DNA of 64,000 bases from CAZOLI01 sp964580675 (lineage in GTDB: Bacteria; Planctomycetota; MHYJ01; CAYXQY01), in the NCBI GenBank assembly GCA_964580675.1, contig CAZOLI010000006.1, forward strand, positions 60,149 to 124,148. The letters run 5' to 3'. Position 1 is the first letter of the stretch. Every line of letters begins with the position of its first letter. The notes beneath the pieces were generated by a model. It made no database searches and was not told where the DNA came from. It was given only the letters and a program-made list of their open reading frames with translations. Both the position numbers and the translations under genes were made by a program. This document shows positions 1 to 7,666 of this stretch, one piece after another.

Positions 1-220
1 GAAATCGTTCCATCAATTCGGGTCCTTCCACACCTTCGGGAAACCCTGGATAATTTTCCACGTCGGTTGTTAGCATAAGCTGCCCACCCGGGGGATTGTC
101 CTTGCTATCCACGGGTCCTTCGAGAACGAAAGGATCGAGATTTGCACGAGACGCGTACAGGGCGGCCGTCCATCCTGCACAGCCCGATCCAATAATCGTA
201 ACGGATTCTTCCTGAACCAT
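1..220 (-). CDS. trxB: Thioredoxin reductase, N-terminal fragment (runs off the window)
   Basis: This would reduce thioredoxin with NADPH through FAD in the cytoplasm. Only the first 73 residues are inside the window. They show the FAD-binding dinucleotide fold with G-S-G-C-A-G near residues 10-15, then A-A-L-Y-A-S-R-A, G-G-Q-L-M, and the family hallmark V-E-N-Y-P-G-F near residues 57-63. The CxxC redox pair lies beyond the edge and cannot be checked. The ATG at 220 has AGG a few bases upstream. The unknown gene at 250-906 lies 29 bases upstream on the same strand, so the two are probably co-transcribed. Family identity is clear from the sequence; the gene symbol follows from family knowledge. 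Confidence 0.93.
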   Translation of the reverse strand, partial: MVQEESVTIIGSGCAGWTAALYASRANLDPFVLEGPVDSKDNPPGGQLMLTTDVENYPGFPEGVEGPELMERF

Positions 221-249
221 CTTCTTACCTCAAAAACTGCATTTATAAC

Positions 250-906
250 TTAACCTCTCGACATCGGCTCCAGTTCTCGTCCGGTTTCCCACCTCTCACA
301 TACTTTCTCCCGTATCTTCCCACATGCTTCGATCCAGGAATCAACCATCGGTTTCAGCTCGTATCCGGTCATGTCGGAGAGACTCACCATGTCTTCGTCC
401 TTTACGGCTCCCTCCGCCCGGTTCGTTATCGAACGCAATTCGTGCACGTGCTCTGTTAAGCTCTGTTGATCCACTTCAAGTCCCGTTAAATCCACACCGG
501 TAATGTTTACGACGTATTCAATCGTATTAATGTACTGCTGCAGATGAGCAAGAATGGTGTTCAATTTTTCGAATCCCTCCTCTTTCTTTCCCTGCTGAAT
601 CATTTCGGTCACCTTCTCAAGTGATTCTTTCAGATCCTCGAAGTGTGGAACCAGTTCGTCCAGTGTGTCCACACAGATGGAGCGTGGTTCCATCACCTCC
701 ACCTCCAGACGGTCAAAGTCACCTATTGGACGATCACCGATTTGATTCTGCCAGTTCTTCCACGCTTCCTCTCCATCAAGAGTAAACGTTTCAAGCACGT
801 ATCCGTATTCCATCAACCATTCGTTAATGTCCTGGATCGCATCCTCAAATTCGGTGTCTTCGTCCAGATCAACGAGATCCTGTTTTTCGTCGACGATAAT
901 CTCCAT
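250..906 (-). CDS. Unknown acidic, largely helical cytoplasmic protein
   Basis: I do not recognise the family. The 218 residues are strongly acidic at the N-terminus, with no signal peptide or membrane segment. A long helical, probably coiled-coil stretch runs from about residue 80 to 150 (heptad-like Leu/Ile/Val spacing), followed by a second helical block ending in a basic-acidic tail. The ATG at 906 follows a purine-rich GGGGAGGAGC stretch, a good ribosome site. It sits just upstream of trxB on the same strand, behind a good promoter at 1024-1053, so it is probably the first gene of a short operon. A link to thiol redox is only positional. Codon use resembles its neighbours. Confidence 0.75.
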   Translation of the reverse strand: MEIIVDEKQDLVDLDEDTEFEDAIQDINEWLMEYGYVLETFTLDGEEAWKNWQNQIGDRPIGDFDRLEVEVMEPRSICVDTLDELVPHFEDLKESLEKVTEMIQQGKKEEGFEKLNTILAHLQQYINTIEYVVNITGVDLTGLEVDQQSLTEHVHELRSITNRAEGAVKDEDMVSLSDMTGYELKPMVDSWIEACGKIREKVCERWETGRELEPMSRG

Positions 907-1023
907 TGCTCCTCCCCGTAAGCGACGATTACAAAAAAGCGGATTTTCTTTACAAGACGTACCTGAGTAAACTCAGAGGAACGTCCGACGGATCCCGATT
1001 GCCTTCCGCAGGAATTGATCCCT

Positions 1024-1053
1024 ATTATACTACCTTTGTTTCATGAACGTCAA
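1024..1053 (-). promoter_or_regulatory. Sigma70-type promoter for the 906-250/trxB unit
   Basis: On the minus strand TTGACG (1053-1048) and TATAAT (1029-1024) are separated by 18 bases, close to the housekeeping consensus. The first start codon downstream is at 906. A 6-bp inverted repeat, CTGAGT with ACTCAG two bases apart (963-976), lies between promoter and gene and could be an operator. That role is inference. Confidence 0.6.
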
Positions 1054-1264
1054 TCAAGGCAAACCGGGGTTTCTCCCCGAAAAAAAATGTTCTAAAATCA
1101 ACGTTTGAGTACGAAAAAATTCCCGAATTTTTCCCGCCGGACATCGAGTAGAATTTGGCGTACCGCGTCCGTACCGAATATTCAAAATCAGTATGGACTG
1201 CTTTGCACACCGGGACAGGGAGAAACCACACGGGATCGAGGCCAAAAGTACAGCTTATACATCC

Positions 1265-1729
1265 ATGAAGAACGTACTTAATACTGATCAGAAGACCCTG
1301 GGTCGGGACGACATCCGGTACGGTCTGCTGGCGTGTCTTTCCTTTCTGGTATTGATCATCTCCCTGTTGCTAACCCCCGATCCATCCGGAACTGGAACGC
1401 ACAAAAAGCTCGGCCTTCCCGCCTGCGGTTTTAAGCAGGCCACGGGGATACCGGGTCCAACCTGCGGTTACACCACGGCCTTTGCTCATCAGGCCAACGG
1501 TCAGATGTTCAGAGGATGGCATGTACAACCGGCGGGATCCCTCGTGTTCTGGGTTGTTTGTGCTACCGGCGTACTTTCGGTGTTCGAATTACTGGGATGG
1601 AGCCGTGTCCTCGATCACGTCGGGAGACATCTATCGAGGCGCCACCTGATTCTGGTCGGGGTGATGTTATTGCTGGGGTGGATCTTCAAGCTCTGGGTTT
1701 TTGCCGGTTATATCCCGGGAGGCCCCTAG
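1265..1729 (+). CDS. DUF2752 family membrane protein
   Basis: A small inner-membrane protein of about 154 residues and unknown function. The first hydrophobic segment follows the N-terminus (about residues 22-40). It is followed by a loop with G-L-P-A-C-G-F and the family signature G-P-T-C-G-Y-T-T-A-F (normally C-P-x-C-G-x-T-R-A-F-x-x-x). Two more membrane segments follow, and the protein ends in a short Gly-Pro tail. DUF2752 proteins are frequent in Bacteroidetes and PVC bacteria. Start choice is uncertain: the frame is open back to an ATG at 1193, but the stretch before 1265 is hydrophilic and unlike the family, so the internal ATG is preferred. No strong ribosome site is seen. It is convergent with pyrH, whose stop lies only 11 bases away. 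Confidence 0.75.
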   Translation: MKNVLNTDQKTLGRDDIRYGLLACLSFLVLIISLLLTPDPSGTGTHKKLGLPACGFKQATGIPGPTCGYTTAFAHQANGQMFRGWHVQPAGSLVFWVVCATGVLSVFELLGWSRVLDHVGRHLSRRHLILVGVMLLLGWIFKLWVFAGYIPGGP

Positions 1730-1740
1730 TCGGATAGGCG

Positions 1741-2469
1741 TCAAGTGGTCTCCGGTCCGATGTAGGTCCCGATCGCGTCCCCCTTGATTGCCCGGAGGAT
1801 GTTTCCCTCCTCCTTGAGGTTAAAAACCAGGATCGGCAGTTCGTACTCCATACACATGGAAATGGCCGTGGAATCCATGACGCGGATGTCCCGGGAGAGA
1901 ATATCCATGTAGGAAATTCGTTCAAACTTTTTCGCGTCATCGTGTTCCCGGGGATCCTTGTCGTAGACACCGTCCACTTTTGTGGCCTTAAAAACAACCC
2001 CGGCCCCGATCTCCGTTGCCCGCAGTGCGGCGGCGGTGTCCGTGGTAAAATGTGGATTTCCGGTCCCCGAAGCAAGGATAATAATCCGGTTTTTTTCAAG
2101 ATGCCTGATGGCCCGACGACGAATAAACGGTTCGGCGACGGACTGCATCTGAATAGCGGTCATGACGCGGGTGGGGGGGCCCTTACTTTCAATAACGTCC
2201 TGTAGGGCAATGCTGTTTATGGTGGTTGCCAGCATGCCCATATAGTCCGCCGTTGCGGCCGTGACCACTTCGGACGCGTATTCGGACCCTCTTACGATGT
2301 TTCCCCCGCCGACAACAACGGCTACTTCCGTTCCCTGTTCGTGTGCCTCAATGATCTGATCCGCCAGGGACTCCACTTCACCGATGTCGATGCCACGCCC
2401 CTGCTCCTCCCCGAATGCATTTCCACTGATCTTCAGTATAACCCGGTCATAATTGGTATCGGACGACAT
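1741..2469 (-). CDS. pyrH: UMP kinase
   Basis: Phosphorylates UMP to UDP in pyrimidine nucleotide synthesis; cytoplasmic, hexameric in bacteria. The 242 residues are the usual length. Visible family features are L-K-I-S-G-N-A-F-G near the N-terminus (usually L-K-x-S-G-E-A-L), V-V-V-G-G-G-N-I-V-R-G, D-Y-M-G-M-L-A-T, A-S-G-T-G-N-P-H-F-T-T-D-T-A-A-A-L-R-A, and the late K-A-T-K-V-D-G-V-Y-D-K-D-P. The usual Glu in the first motif is Asn here, a mild deviation. It is the last gene of rpsB-tsf-pyrH, with 24 bases between tsf and pyrH. The ribosome-recycling factor gene (frr), which commonly follows, is absent. A GGAGCGAT stretch precedes the ATG. Confidence 0.97.
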   Translation of the reverse strand: MSSDTNYDRVILKISGNAFGEEQGRGIDIGEVESLADQIIEAHEQGTEVAVVVGGGNIVRGSEYASEVVTAATADYMGMLATTINSIALQDVIESKGPPTRVMTAIQMQSVAEPFIRRRAIRHLEKNRIIILASGTGNPHFTTDTAAALRATEIGAGVVFKATKVDGVYDKDPREHDDAKKFERISYMDILSRDIRVMDSTAISMCMEYELPILVFNLKEEGNILRAIKGDAIGTYIGPETT

Positions 2470-2493
2470 CGCTCCTCCGCGTTCAGAAACACG

Positions 2494-3099
2494 CTAAAAT
2501 TCGAGGTCTTCCCCCACCTCAAATCGTTCAAACCGACGCACCGTTATGTTCTCGCCAAATTTTAGTGCGTACTCCTCTATAAATTCGGAAACGGTGAGGT
2601 CCTCGTCCCGAAAGAAGGGCTGCTCCAGGAGTACCTCCTTCTGAAACAATTCTTTTTCGAGACGTCCTTCGACGATGTCTTCGATGACGTCGTCCGGCTT
2701 TTCACTGACCTCTTCCCGAATCTCGTCTTCTCGTTCCTCAATTCGTTCTTCGTCCAGGTCATCCCGTTCGACGACGGACGGACTCATTCCGTAAATCTGC
2801 AGAGCCAGTTCATTCGCCAGCTCCTCAAAATCCTCGTTCTGGCTGACAAAATCCGTCTCACAGTTCACTTCCAGGATCACGCCCCCCTTTCCCTGACCGT
2901 GAGTGTAGGTCGCTATCCGTCCCTCACTGGTTTTTCGTCCCGATTTTTCGTCGAGAACTTCCTTGCCCTTTTCCCTCAGATACTCGACGGACGCTTCCAT
3001 GTCACCATCCGTTTCCTCAAGTGCCTCGCGGCAATCCACGACGCCTGCGCCCGTAATTTCCCGAAGTTCTTTTACTTCATCCATTGTCACGTCGCTCAT
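2494..3099 (-). CDS. tsf: Elongation factor Ts, short form
   Basis: Exchanges GDP for GTP on EF-Tu during translation elongation. At 201 residues it is the short type (as in Thermus) rather than the roughly 280-residue enterobacterial type. The N-terminal UBA-like domain carries V-K-E-L-R-E-I-T-G-A-G-V-V-D-C-R-E-A-L at residues 8-26, and the core has the signature E-V-N-C-E-T-D-F-V near residues 77-85. The N-terminal motif normally reads T-G-A-G-M-M-D-C-K-K-A-L. The C-terminal part is very rich in Glu/Asp. The ATG at 3099 has AGGAAGAG upstream. It is the second gene of the rpsB-tsf-pyrH operon, with an unusually long 237-base spacer after rpsB. Confidence 0.97.
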   Translation of the reverse strand: MSDVTMDEVKELREITGAGVVDCREALEETDGDMEASVEYLREKGKEVLDEKSGRKTSEGRIATYTHGQGKGGVILEVNCETDFVSQNEDFEELANELALQIYGMSPSVVERDDLDEERIEEREDEIREEVSEKPDDVIEDIVEGRLEKELFQKEVLLEQPFFRDEDLTVSEFIEEYALKFGENITVRRFERFEVGEDLEF

Positions 3100-3336
3100 C
3101 TCTTCCTCTCCTTTCGTATGAAAAATTGTGTCCAGAATTTGTCCTTGCTAGATGACCGGGCTTTATCCCGGATTTTCGAATTCCATCGTGTATCGGAAGG
3201 GTTTCCGCGGAAAGGGCAAAAAGGAAAACAAAAGGTCGGTGATCCATTCCGCCCGGAGACCCCTCGGATACACGGACAAATCAAACGTAACGGAAAACGG
3301 GCAATCAACAGAATCCGGCTGTACCTACCGGTCCGC
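3100..3336. other. Long rpsB-tsf intercistronic spacer
   Basis: This 237-base stretch holds no convincing gene. Several small inverted repeats are visible, including CCGGG/CCCGG around a 6-base loop near 3157-3173, without a run of T on the transcript side. It may carry attenuation or processing signals within the operon, but that is inference. Confidence 0.4.
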
Positions 3337-4302
3337 TTACTCCTCGTCCCCGGCCGCCTGTTCCGTGGCAACCTTTTTCTTCTCGTCGGTCTCCGACTCC
3401 TCCACCTCCGATTCATCGACATCCGTTTCGTCTTCGTCTCCTGTGCTGGCGTCGTCCTCCTCCGCATCCGTTTCTTCCAGGTCGGTCTCTTCCGTCTCTT
3501 CCGCCGTCTCGGCCTCTTCTTCCTGTTGTTCGCGTTCTTCCTGAAGTATTTCTTCGGCCTTCTCCTCGGCCTCCTCCTCCGAAACTTCCTCCGCCGCCTC
3601 CTGATCGGGGATCCGGGAGCGCATTTTCTCTCCTTCTTTCTTCGCGGCAATTACCTGATCCATCATCATGGAGATCACCCGCATCGCTTCATCATTGCAG
3701 GGCACCGGAATGTCCACCTTGTCGGGATCCCCATCCGTGTCGATCAAACCGATAATGGGAATGTCTTTTTTGTTTGCTTCCGAAACCGCAATTTTTTCCT
3801 GCAGAGGGTCAATGGCCACAAGGGCACCCGGCAGTTCTTTCAAATCACGAATGCCGCCAAGGTTCCGGAGCAGTTTTTCCTTTTCCCGCAATATTTTGGA
3901 CTGTTCCTTCTTCGAGTAAAGGTCAAGGGTCCCATCCTCCTCCCATTGCTCAATTTCCTCCAGCCGTTCCAGACGGCTTCGGATCGTTTGAAAGTTCGTT
4001 AACGTGCCCCCGAGCCAGCGGTCCACCACGTAGGGGATATCGTGTTCCGACGCCTTCCGCCGCACGATTTCACGGGCCTGGTACTTGGTGCCCACAACAA
4101 GCAGCCGCTCTCCCTTGGCCACCAGATTTCGTATAAACTTCCTTGCAACAATTAATCCCCGGACGGTCTCCCGAATATCAATTATGTGTATTTTGTTTTT
4201 GCTGCTGAAAATATAGGGCTCCATCTTCGGGTTCCATCTGCTCGTCTCGTGGCCGAAATGAACACCTGCTCGAATGAGTTTTTCCGGGGAAATTTGCGAC
4301 AT
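3337..4302 (-). CDS. rpsB: 30S ribosomal protein S2 with long acidic C-terminal tail
   Basis: Protein uS2 of the small ribosomal subunit. The core (about residues 1-230) is typical: A-G-V-H-F-G-H at 12-18, W-N-P-K-M, I-H-I-I-D near 39, V-V-G-T-K near 70, W-L-G-G-T-L-T-N-F near 96-104, and I-G-L-I-D-T-D-G-D-P near 185-194. The remaining 85-90 residues are an extension dominated by Glu and Asp, ending in K-K-K-V-A-T-E-Q. It is continuous with the core and shows no frameshift. Such tails occur on S2 in several phyla, but this one is long. It heads the rpsB-tsf-pyrH operon. A promoter lies at 4443-4470, leaving an untranslated leader of about 140 bases where S2 autoregulation could act. Confidence 0.97.
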   Translation of the reverse strand: MSQISPEKLIRAGVHFGHETSRWNPKMEPYIFSSKNKIHIIDIRETVRGLIVARKFIRNLVAKGERLLVVGTKYQAREIVRRKASEHDIPYVVDRWLGGTLTNFQTIRSRLERLEEIEQWEEDGTLDLYSKKEQSKILREKEKLLRNLGGIRDLKELPGALVAIDPLQEKIAVSEANKKDIPIIGLIDTDGDPDKVDIPVPCNDEAMRVISMMMDQVIAAKKEGEKMRSRIPDQEAAEEVSEEEAEEKAEEILQEEREQQEEEAETAEETEETDLEETDAEEDDASTGDEDETDVDESEVEESETDEKKKVATEQAAGDEE

Positions 4303-4442
4303 ATTCGGGTTAGCTGATAGAAAAAATACGGTCTAACGAAAGGTGCAAAATGTGACGACGCTCGTAAATATACGAAAAAAACCGAGCAAATGATCTGCAA
4401 CCATTGTCGAATCCAGGCATGAAAATTTACTCGGTCCGATGG

Positions 4443-4470
4443 ATTATACCGAATCTTCGGTTCATTTCAA
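4443..4470 (-). promoter_or_regulatory. Promoter of the rpsB-tsf-pyrH operon
   Basis: On the minus strand TTGAAA (4470-4465) and TATAAT (4448-4443) are 16 bases apart. The -10 element is perfect and the -35 matches TTGACA at five of six positions. The rest of the 307-base interval 4303-4609 shows no gene and no tRNA. Confidence 0.62.
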
Positions 4471-4609
4471 ACCCGAAATTGCTATGGTCCTCGGGAGGGT
4501 GTATTTCGGGGGACGTTTCTTCCGCATCCAAGTTCAGCACCGGCGAAAATGAAACATAACTTCTGGTTTACCCCGCTATGAATCTTTTACGTGATGTTTG
4601 CCCGGCCAT

Positions 4610-5437
4610 TTACGGTTTGTCGGTGTGTACCTTCTCACAAACTAAAACGATGCCCCTCCAATCCCGAAAAAATTCCGACGTGGGAACATTCTTTTGATAC
4701 CCTGTTAACGGGTTCTTTACGTCTATGGCATTCCCACGGATTTCCGTTATGACCACCCAGTGATCAATCAGTAACGTCAGCTCCACGACAGCAAGGATCG
4801 GTGGTTCAAGATCAAGCAGGGCTTTTTTAGCAGGCCGGAGCAGTTTTGGTTGATAACCGTGTGGCGCGGCGCGACGCCCGATGGCATTCCACATCTGAAA
4901 ACAACCCGTTCCCGTAAATCGGTTTGCCGGGGCGATTCGGGCCAGGTCCTGCTCGCTTGCCATCACCCCGAGTTCACCCAGAAACATGGAGCCGGCGGCC
5001 GGTCCACAGCTCCAACTTGTGCTCTGAAGAACCACCTCCTCTTCTCCAATCTCCGACTGAAGCTGGTCGTAGTCGGTGAATGTGTAAAACCCGGCGCGAA
5101 ACAGTGCACCGAAAACAAGAATTCCACACAAAATTCGTAACAGCACAGACAACCGATCATTGTCGACGGCCACGGATGCTGCGGCAATAATAACCGTACC
5201 TCCCGCAAGTGTCAGAAAGTCACCGACGTACCCGTAAAGGACGGGGAACGGCATCCACTGAAATGCAATTCCCGGAAAGCGCGAGCAAAATCCCGACGAC
5301 AGAACAAACAATATGAAGACGGACAGAACGGGATAAAGAATACGGTCCCCCGAACGGCCGAGCCGATAACCTGCATAAGCAAGAAGGGGAAAAGTCATTA
5401 AGACCCCCAGCGGATACAGAACACCCGGTGTCATCAT
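4610..5437 (-). CDS. Membrane-anchored C39-like (papain-fold) peptidase
   Basis: A 275-residue protein in two parts. The N-terminal half (about residues 1-120) contains four hydrophobic membrane segments. The C-terminal half resembles the peptidase C39 fold: S-W-S-C-G-P-A-A-G-S-M-F with the candidate catalytic Cys, the usual hydrophobic and acidic helix after it, then D-H-W-V-V-I-T-E with the candidate His and N-P-L-T-G-Y for the third residue. In bacteriocin exporters this domain removes double-glycine leaders, but here there is no ABC part, so the substrate is unknown. It is the last gene of the minus-strand run, 62 bases after lysA. The frame carries a second Met immediately after the first. 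The catalytic side of the membrane cannot be deduced with certainty. Confidence 0.75.
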   Translation of the reverse strand: MMTPGVLYPLGVLMTFPLLAYAGYRLGRSGDRILYPVLSVFILFVLSSGFCSRFPGIAFQWMPFPVLYGYVGDFLTLAGGTVIIAAASVAVDNDRLSVLLRILCGILVFGALFRAGFYTFTDYDQLQSEIGEEEVVLQSTSWSCGPAAGSMFLGELGVMASEQDLARIAPANRFTGTGCFQMWNAIGRRAAPHGYQPKLLRPAKKALLDLEPPILAVVELTLLIDHWVVITEIRGNAIDVKNPLTGYQKNVPTSEFFRDWRGIVLVCEKVHTDKP

Positions 5438-5499
5438 GGACCGAATCCATCTGGAACGAACCGATTCGTGAAAGCGAACAGCACGGACGAAACAAAAAT

Positions 5500-6810
5500 T
5501 TACCGGTCCTCGTACATTTCCCAGGACTCTTCCCGTACGTACTGGTCCGTAAACTCCGAAACGGTCTCACGTCGTGAGATGGTCCGGTAGCGATCACCGT
5601 CCACGAGCATTTCCACCGGGCGGGGATGCAGGTTATAATGTGAACTCATGCTGTATCCATAGGCACCGGCGGAAAAGACGCTGAGGAGGTCCCCCCGCTC
5701 CATCGGTGGCAGGGCTCGTTCCTCACAGAAGAAGTCACTGGTTTCACAGATCGGACCCACGACGTTGGTTAATTCCGTGGCTCCCTGCCATGCATCCTCC
5801 GAGGGCACTTCTCCCGATTCCACCTGTGAATCCGAAACCGGCCATATACGGTGGTACGCTTCGTACAGGGACGGCCGAATCATGTGGTTCATGCCGGCGT
5901 CACAGACGACGAAGGTTCGCTCCGCGGAGGGTTTCCGGTAGAGTACCCGGCTAACCAATACCCCGGCGTTGCCAACAATAAACCGACCGGGTTCCAGAAC
6001 AAGATCAAGATCTTCGCCTTCAAGATACGGATGAATTGCATCGGCGAATTCCCCGGGTTCCCGCACTTCTTCGTCCCGGTACCGGATCCCGAAACCCCCA
6101 CCCATGTTCAGAAGATGTGGTTCCCCACCGGCATCCCGAAGCTCCGAAATAAGTTCGACGTTCCGGGAGACGGCGTTCCGATAGGGTTCCAGTTCGGTAA
6201 TCTGGGATCCAATATGGCTGTGAAGGCCGCGAAGGCGAAGGTGATCCGACCTTATCGCCTCCCGGCCCATTTCCAGTGCGGTTTTGGGGTCCGTACCAAA
6301 TTTGTTCTCCTTTTTTCCGGTGGTAATGTACCGGTGTGTTTCCGGATCCACATCCGGATTTACCCGGAGACATACCCCCGGATACGCATCCATTTCCTTT
6401 GCCAGCTTTTCGAGTACTTCCAGTTCCTTGGCTGACTCGACATTTACGGCCAGGATGTCCGCATCAATGGCCTGCCGGAGTTCCTCGTCTGTTTTCCCCA
6501 CACCGGAGAAAAATATTTTTCGGGGATCGGCCCCGGCCTCCAGCGTCACGGAGAGTTCACCACCGGACACCACGTCAAATCCACCTCCCTCGTCCAAGAT
6601 GTCGGAGAGAATGGCGGGATTGGTATTGGCCTTCACCGAATAGCAGATCAGGGTACCCGGAAGAGTAAAGGCCTCCCGCAGGGCCGAAAATTGTTCGAGG
6701 TACGCCTGCCGACTGTAAATGTATACCGGGGTACCGCTTTGTTCGGCAAGGTAGGGAACGGGCACATCCTCACAGTGGAGTTCCCCGTTTTTGTACGGAA
6801 AGTATTTCAT
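5500..6810 (-). CDS. lysA: Diaminopimelate decarboxylase
   Basis: Converts meso-diaminopimelate to lysine with pyridoxal phosphate, the last step of lysine synthesis. The 436 residues form the alanine-racemase-like barrel with the PLP lysine in Y-S-V-K-A-N (K60), H-S-H-I-G-S near 197-202, a Gly-rich phosphate loop N-M-G-G-G-F-G, E-P-G-R, then the C-terminal domain with C-E-T-S-D-F-F (active-site Cys contributed across the dimer) and A-G-A-Y-G-Y-S-M-S-S. The ATG at 6810 has GGAGGAGCAG upstream. It lies downstream of lolD. lysS, which charges tRNA with lysine, is in the same run of genes. Length and motifs are normal. Confidence 0.96.
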   Translation of the reverse strand: MKYFPYKNGELHCEDVPVPYLAEQSGTPVYIYSRQAYLEQFSALREAFTLPGTLICYSVKANTNPAILSDILDEGGGFDVVSGGELSVTLEAGADPRKIFFSGVGKTDEELRQAIDADILAVNVESAKELEVLEKLAKEMDAYPGVCLRVNPDVDPETHRYITTGKKENKFGTDPKTALEMGREAIRSDHLRLRGLHSHIGSQITELEPYRNAVSRNVELISELRDAGGEPHLLNMGGGFGIRYRDEEVREPGEFADAIHPYLEGEDLDLVLEPGRFIVGNAGVLVSRVLYRKPSAERTFVVCDAGMNHMIRPSLYEAYHRIWPVSDSQVESGEVPSEDAWQGATELTNVVGPICETSDFFCEERALPPMERGDLLSVFSAGAYGYSMSSHYNLHPRPVEMLVDGDRYRTISRRETVSEFTDQYVREESWEMYEDR

Positions 6811-6857
6811 GTCTGCTCCTCCAACAAGAAATTCATTTCGTGTTCACCAACGTCTGT

Positions 6858-6923
6858 TTACCGGGATTCGTCCTTTTCCTCAGCGGCTTGTTTGAGATTT
6901 CCGAACGAAGACGTATCAATCAT
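6858..6923 (-). CDS. Possible 21-residue ORF coupled to lolD
   Basis: A 21-codon frame starting at ATG 6923 overlaps the lolD stop by the ATGA arrangement typical of translational coupling. A purine-rich GGAGGAGG stretch, which is also the 3' end of lolD, lies at ribosome-site distance. It ends at a TAA, 47 bases before lysA. The peptide begins M-I-D-T-S-S-F-G-N-L and ends in a charged stretch, with no membrane segment. I recognise no family. The overlap and the ribosome site support it; the extreme shortness argues against it. Confidence 0.35.
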   Translation of the reverse strand: MIDTSSFGNLKQAAEEKDESR

Positions 6924-7666
6924 GAAACCTCCTCCACTACCTCTCCCAATTCATGAAGCTCTCCGTCCCGTATGGCGAGGCCCCGATTGGCTTTTGCGGC
7001 CAGTTGATGGTCATGAGTTGCAATAATCAGGGCCGTTCGGTGTTCTTCCCGCATCCGTTTCAATAACTCAAAAATTTTCTGTCCCGTTTTCGTGTCCAGG
7101 TTTCCCGTTGGTTCATCACAGATCATCACCTCCGGCTGCAGAAGCAGGGCACGGGCAATGGCCACACGCTGCCGCTCGCCTCCGGATAACTCTGAAGGGG
7201 TGTGATGCAAACGATCACTCAGTCCCACTTCGTCCAGAAGATCTTTTGCCCGCTGATGGTACGATGATTTTTGAAAAAACCACCGAAACACCGACGTGGC
7301 AATCATGCCGGGAACAAGCACATTCTCCAGGGCGGTTAATTCGGGAATAAGGTGATAGAACTGGTAGACAAACCCGAAGGAGGTGTTTCGGAGCTGACTT
7401 CGCATTGCTTCACCCAGGTTCTCCGTCTGTGTGTCGCGGACCCGGATGGAACCTTCCGTGGGACGATCGATCAGTCCGAGCACATGCAGAAGTGTGGTTT
7501 TCCCCACGCCGGATGGACCGGCGATGGACACGAACTCCTGTTCCCGCACCTGAATATTGACGCCATCAAGTACCCGTAGAGTTCGGTTCCCCGAGGGAAA
7601 TTCCTTTACGACGTCCCGTACTTCCAGCACAACGGGTTGTTCCGAGTTCCGGTCGGATTTATTCAT
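6920..7666 (-). CDS. lolD: Lipoprotein-releasing ABC transporter ATPase
   Basis: ATPase of the MacB/LolD type that powers extraction of lipoproteins from the inner membrane, working with the permease encoded just upstream. The 248 residues carry Walker A G-P-S-G-V-G-K-T at 50-57, the Q-loop Y-Q-F-Y-H-L-I-P-E-L, the signature L-S-G-G-E-R-Q at 160-166, Walker B V-M-I-C-D-E-P-T near 180-187 and the H-loop at T-H-D. An insertion of about 15 residues (F-R-W-F-F-Q-K-S-S) lies between the Q-loop and the signature. The start overlaps the permease stop by 8 bases. Assignment to LolD rather than another MacB-like ATPase rests on the neighbouring LolC/E-type permease. Confidence 0.9.
   Translation of the reverse strand: MNKSDRNSEQPVVLEVRDVVKEFPSGNRTLRVLDGVNIQVREQEFVSIAGPSGVGKTTLLHVLGLIDRPTEGSIRVRDTQTENLGEAMRSQLRNTSFGFVYQFYHLIPELTALENVLVPGMIATSVFRWFFQKSSYHQRAKDLLDEVGLSDRLHHTPSELSGGERQRVAIARALLLQPEVMICDEPTGNLDTKTGQKIFELLKRMREEHRTALIIATHDHQLAAKANRGLAIRDGELHELGEVVEEVS

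Noticed and set aside
1074..1098. GC-rich hairpin next to an A8/T8 run (CGGGG ... CCCCG) as an intrinsic terminator
   Set aside because: On the minus strand the T run precedes the stem and on the plus strand A follows, so neither direction gives stem-then-T.
2899..4002. Long plus-strand frame antisense to tsf and rpsB
   Set aside because: It is the complement of two certain genes, and its composition (Phe, Leu and Arg runs) is that of a mirrored acidic coding region.
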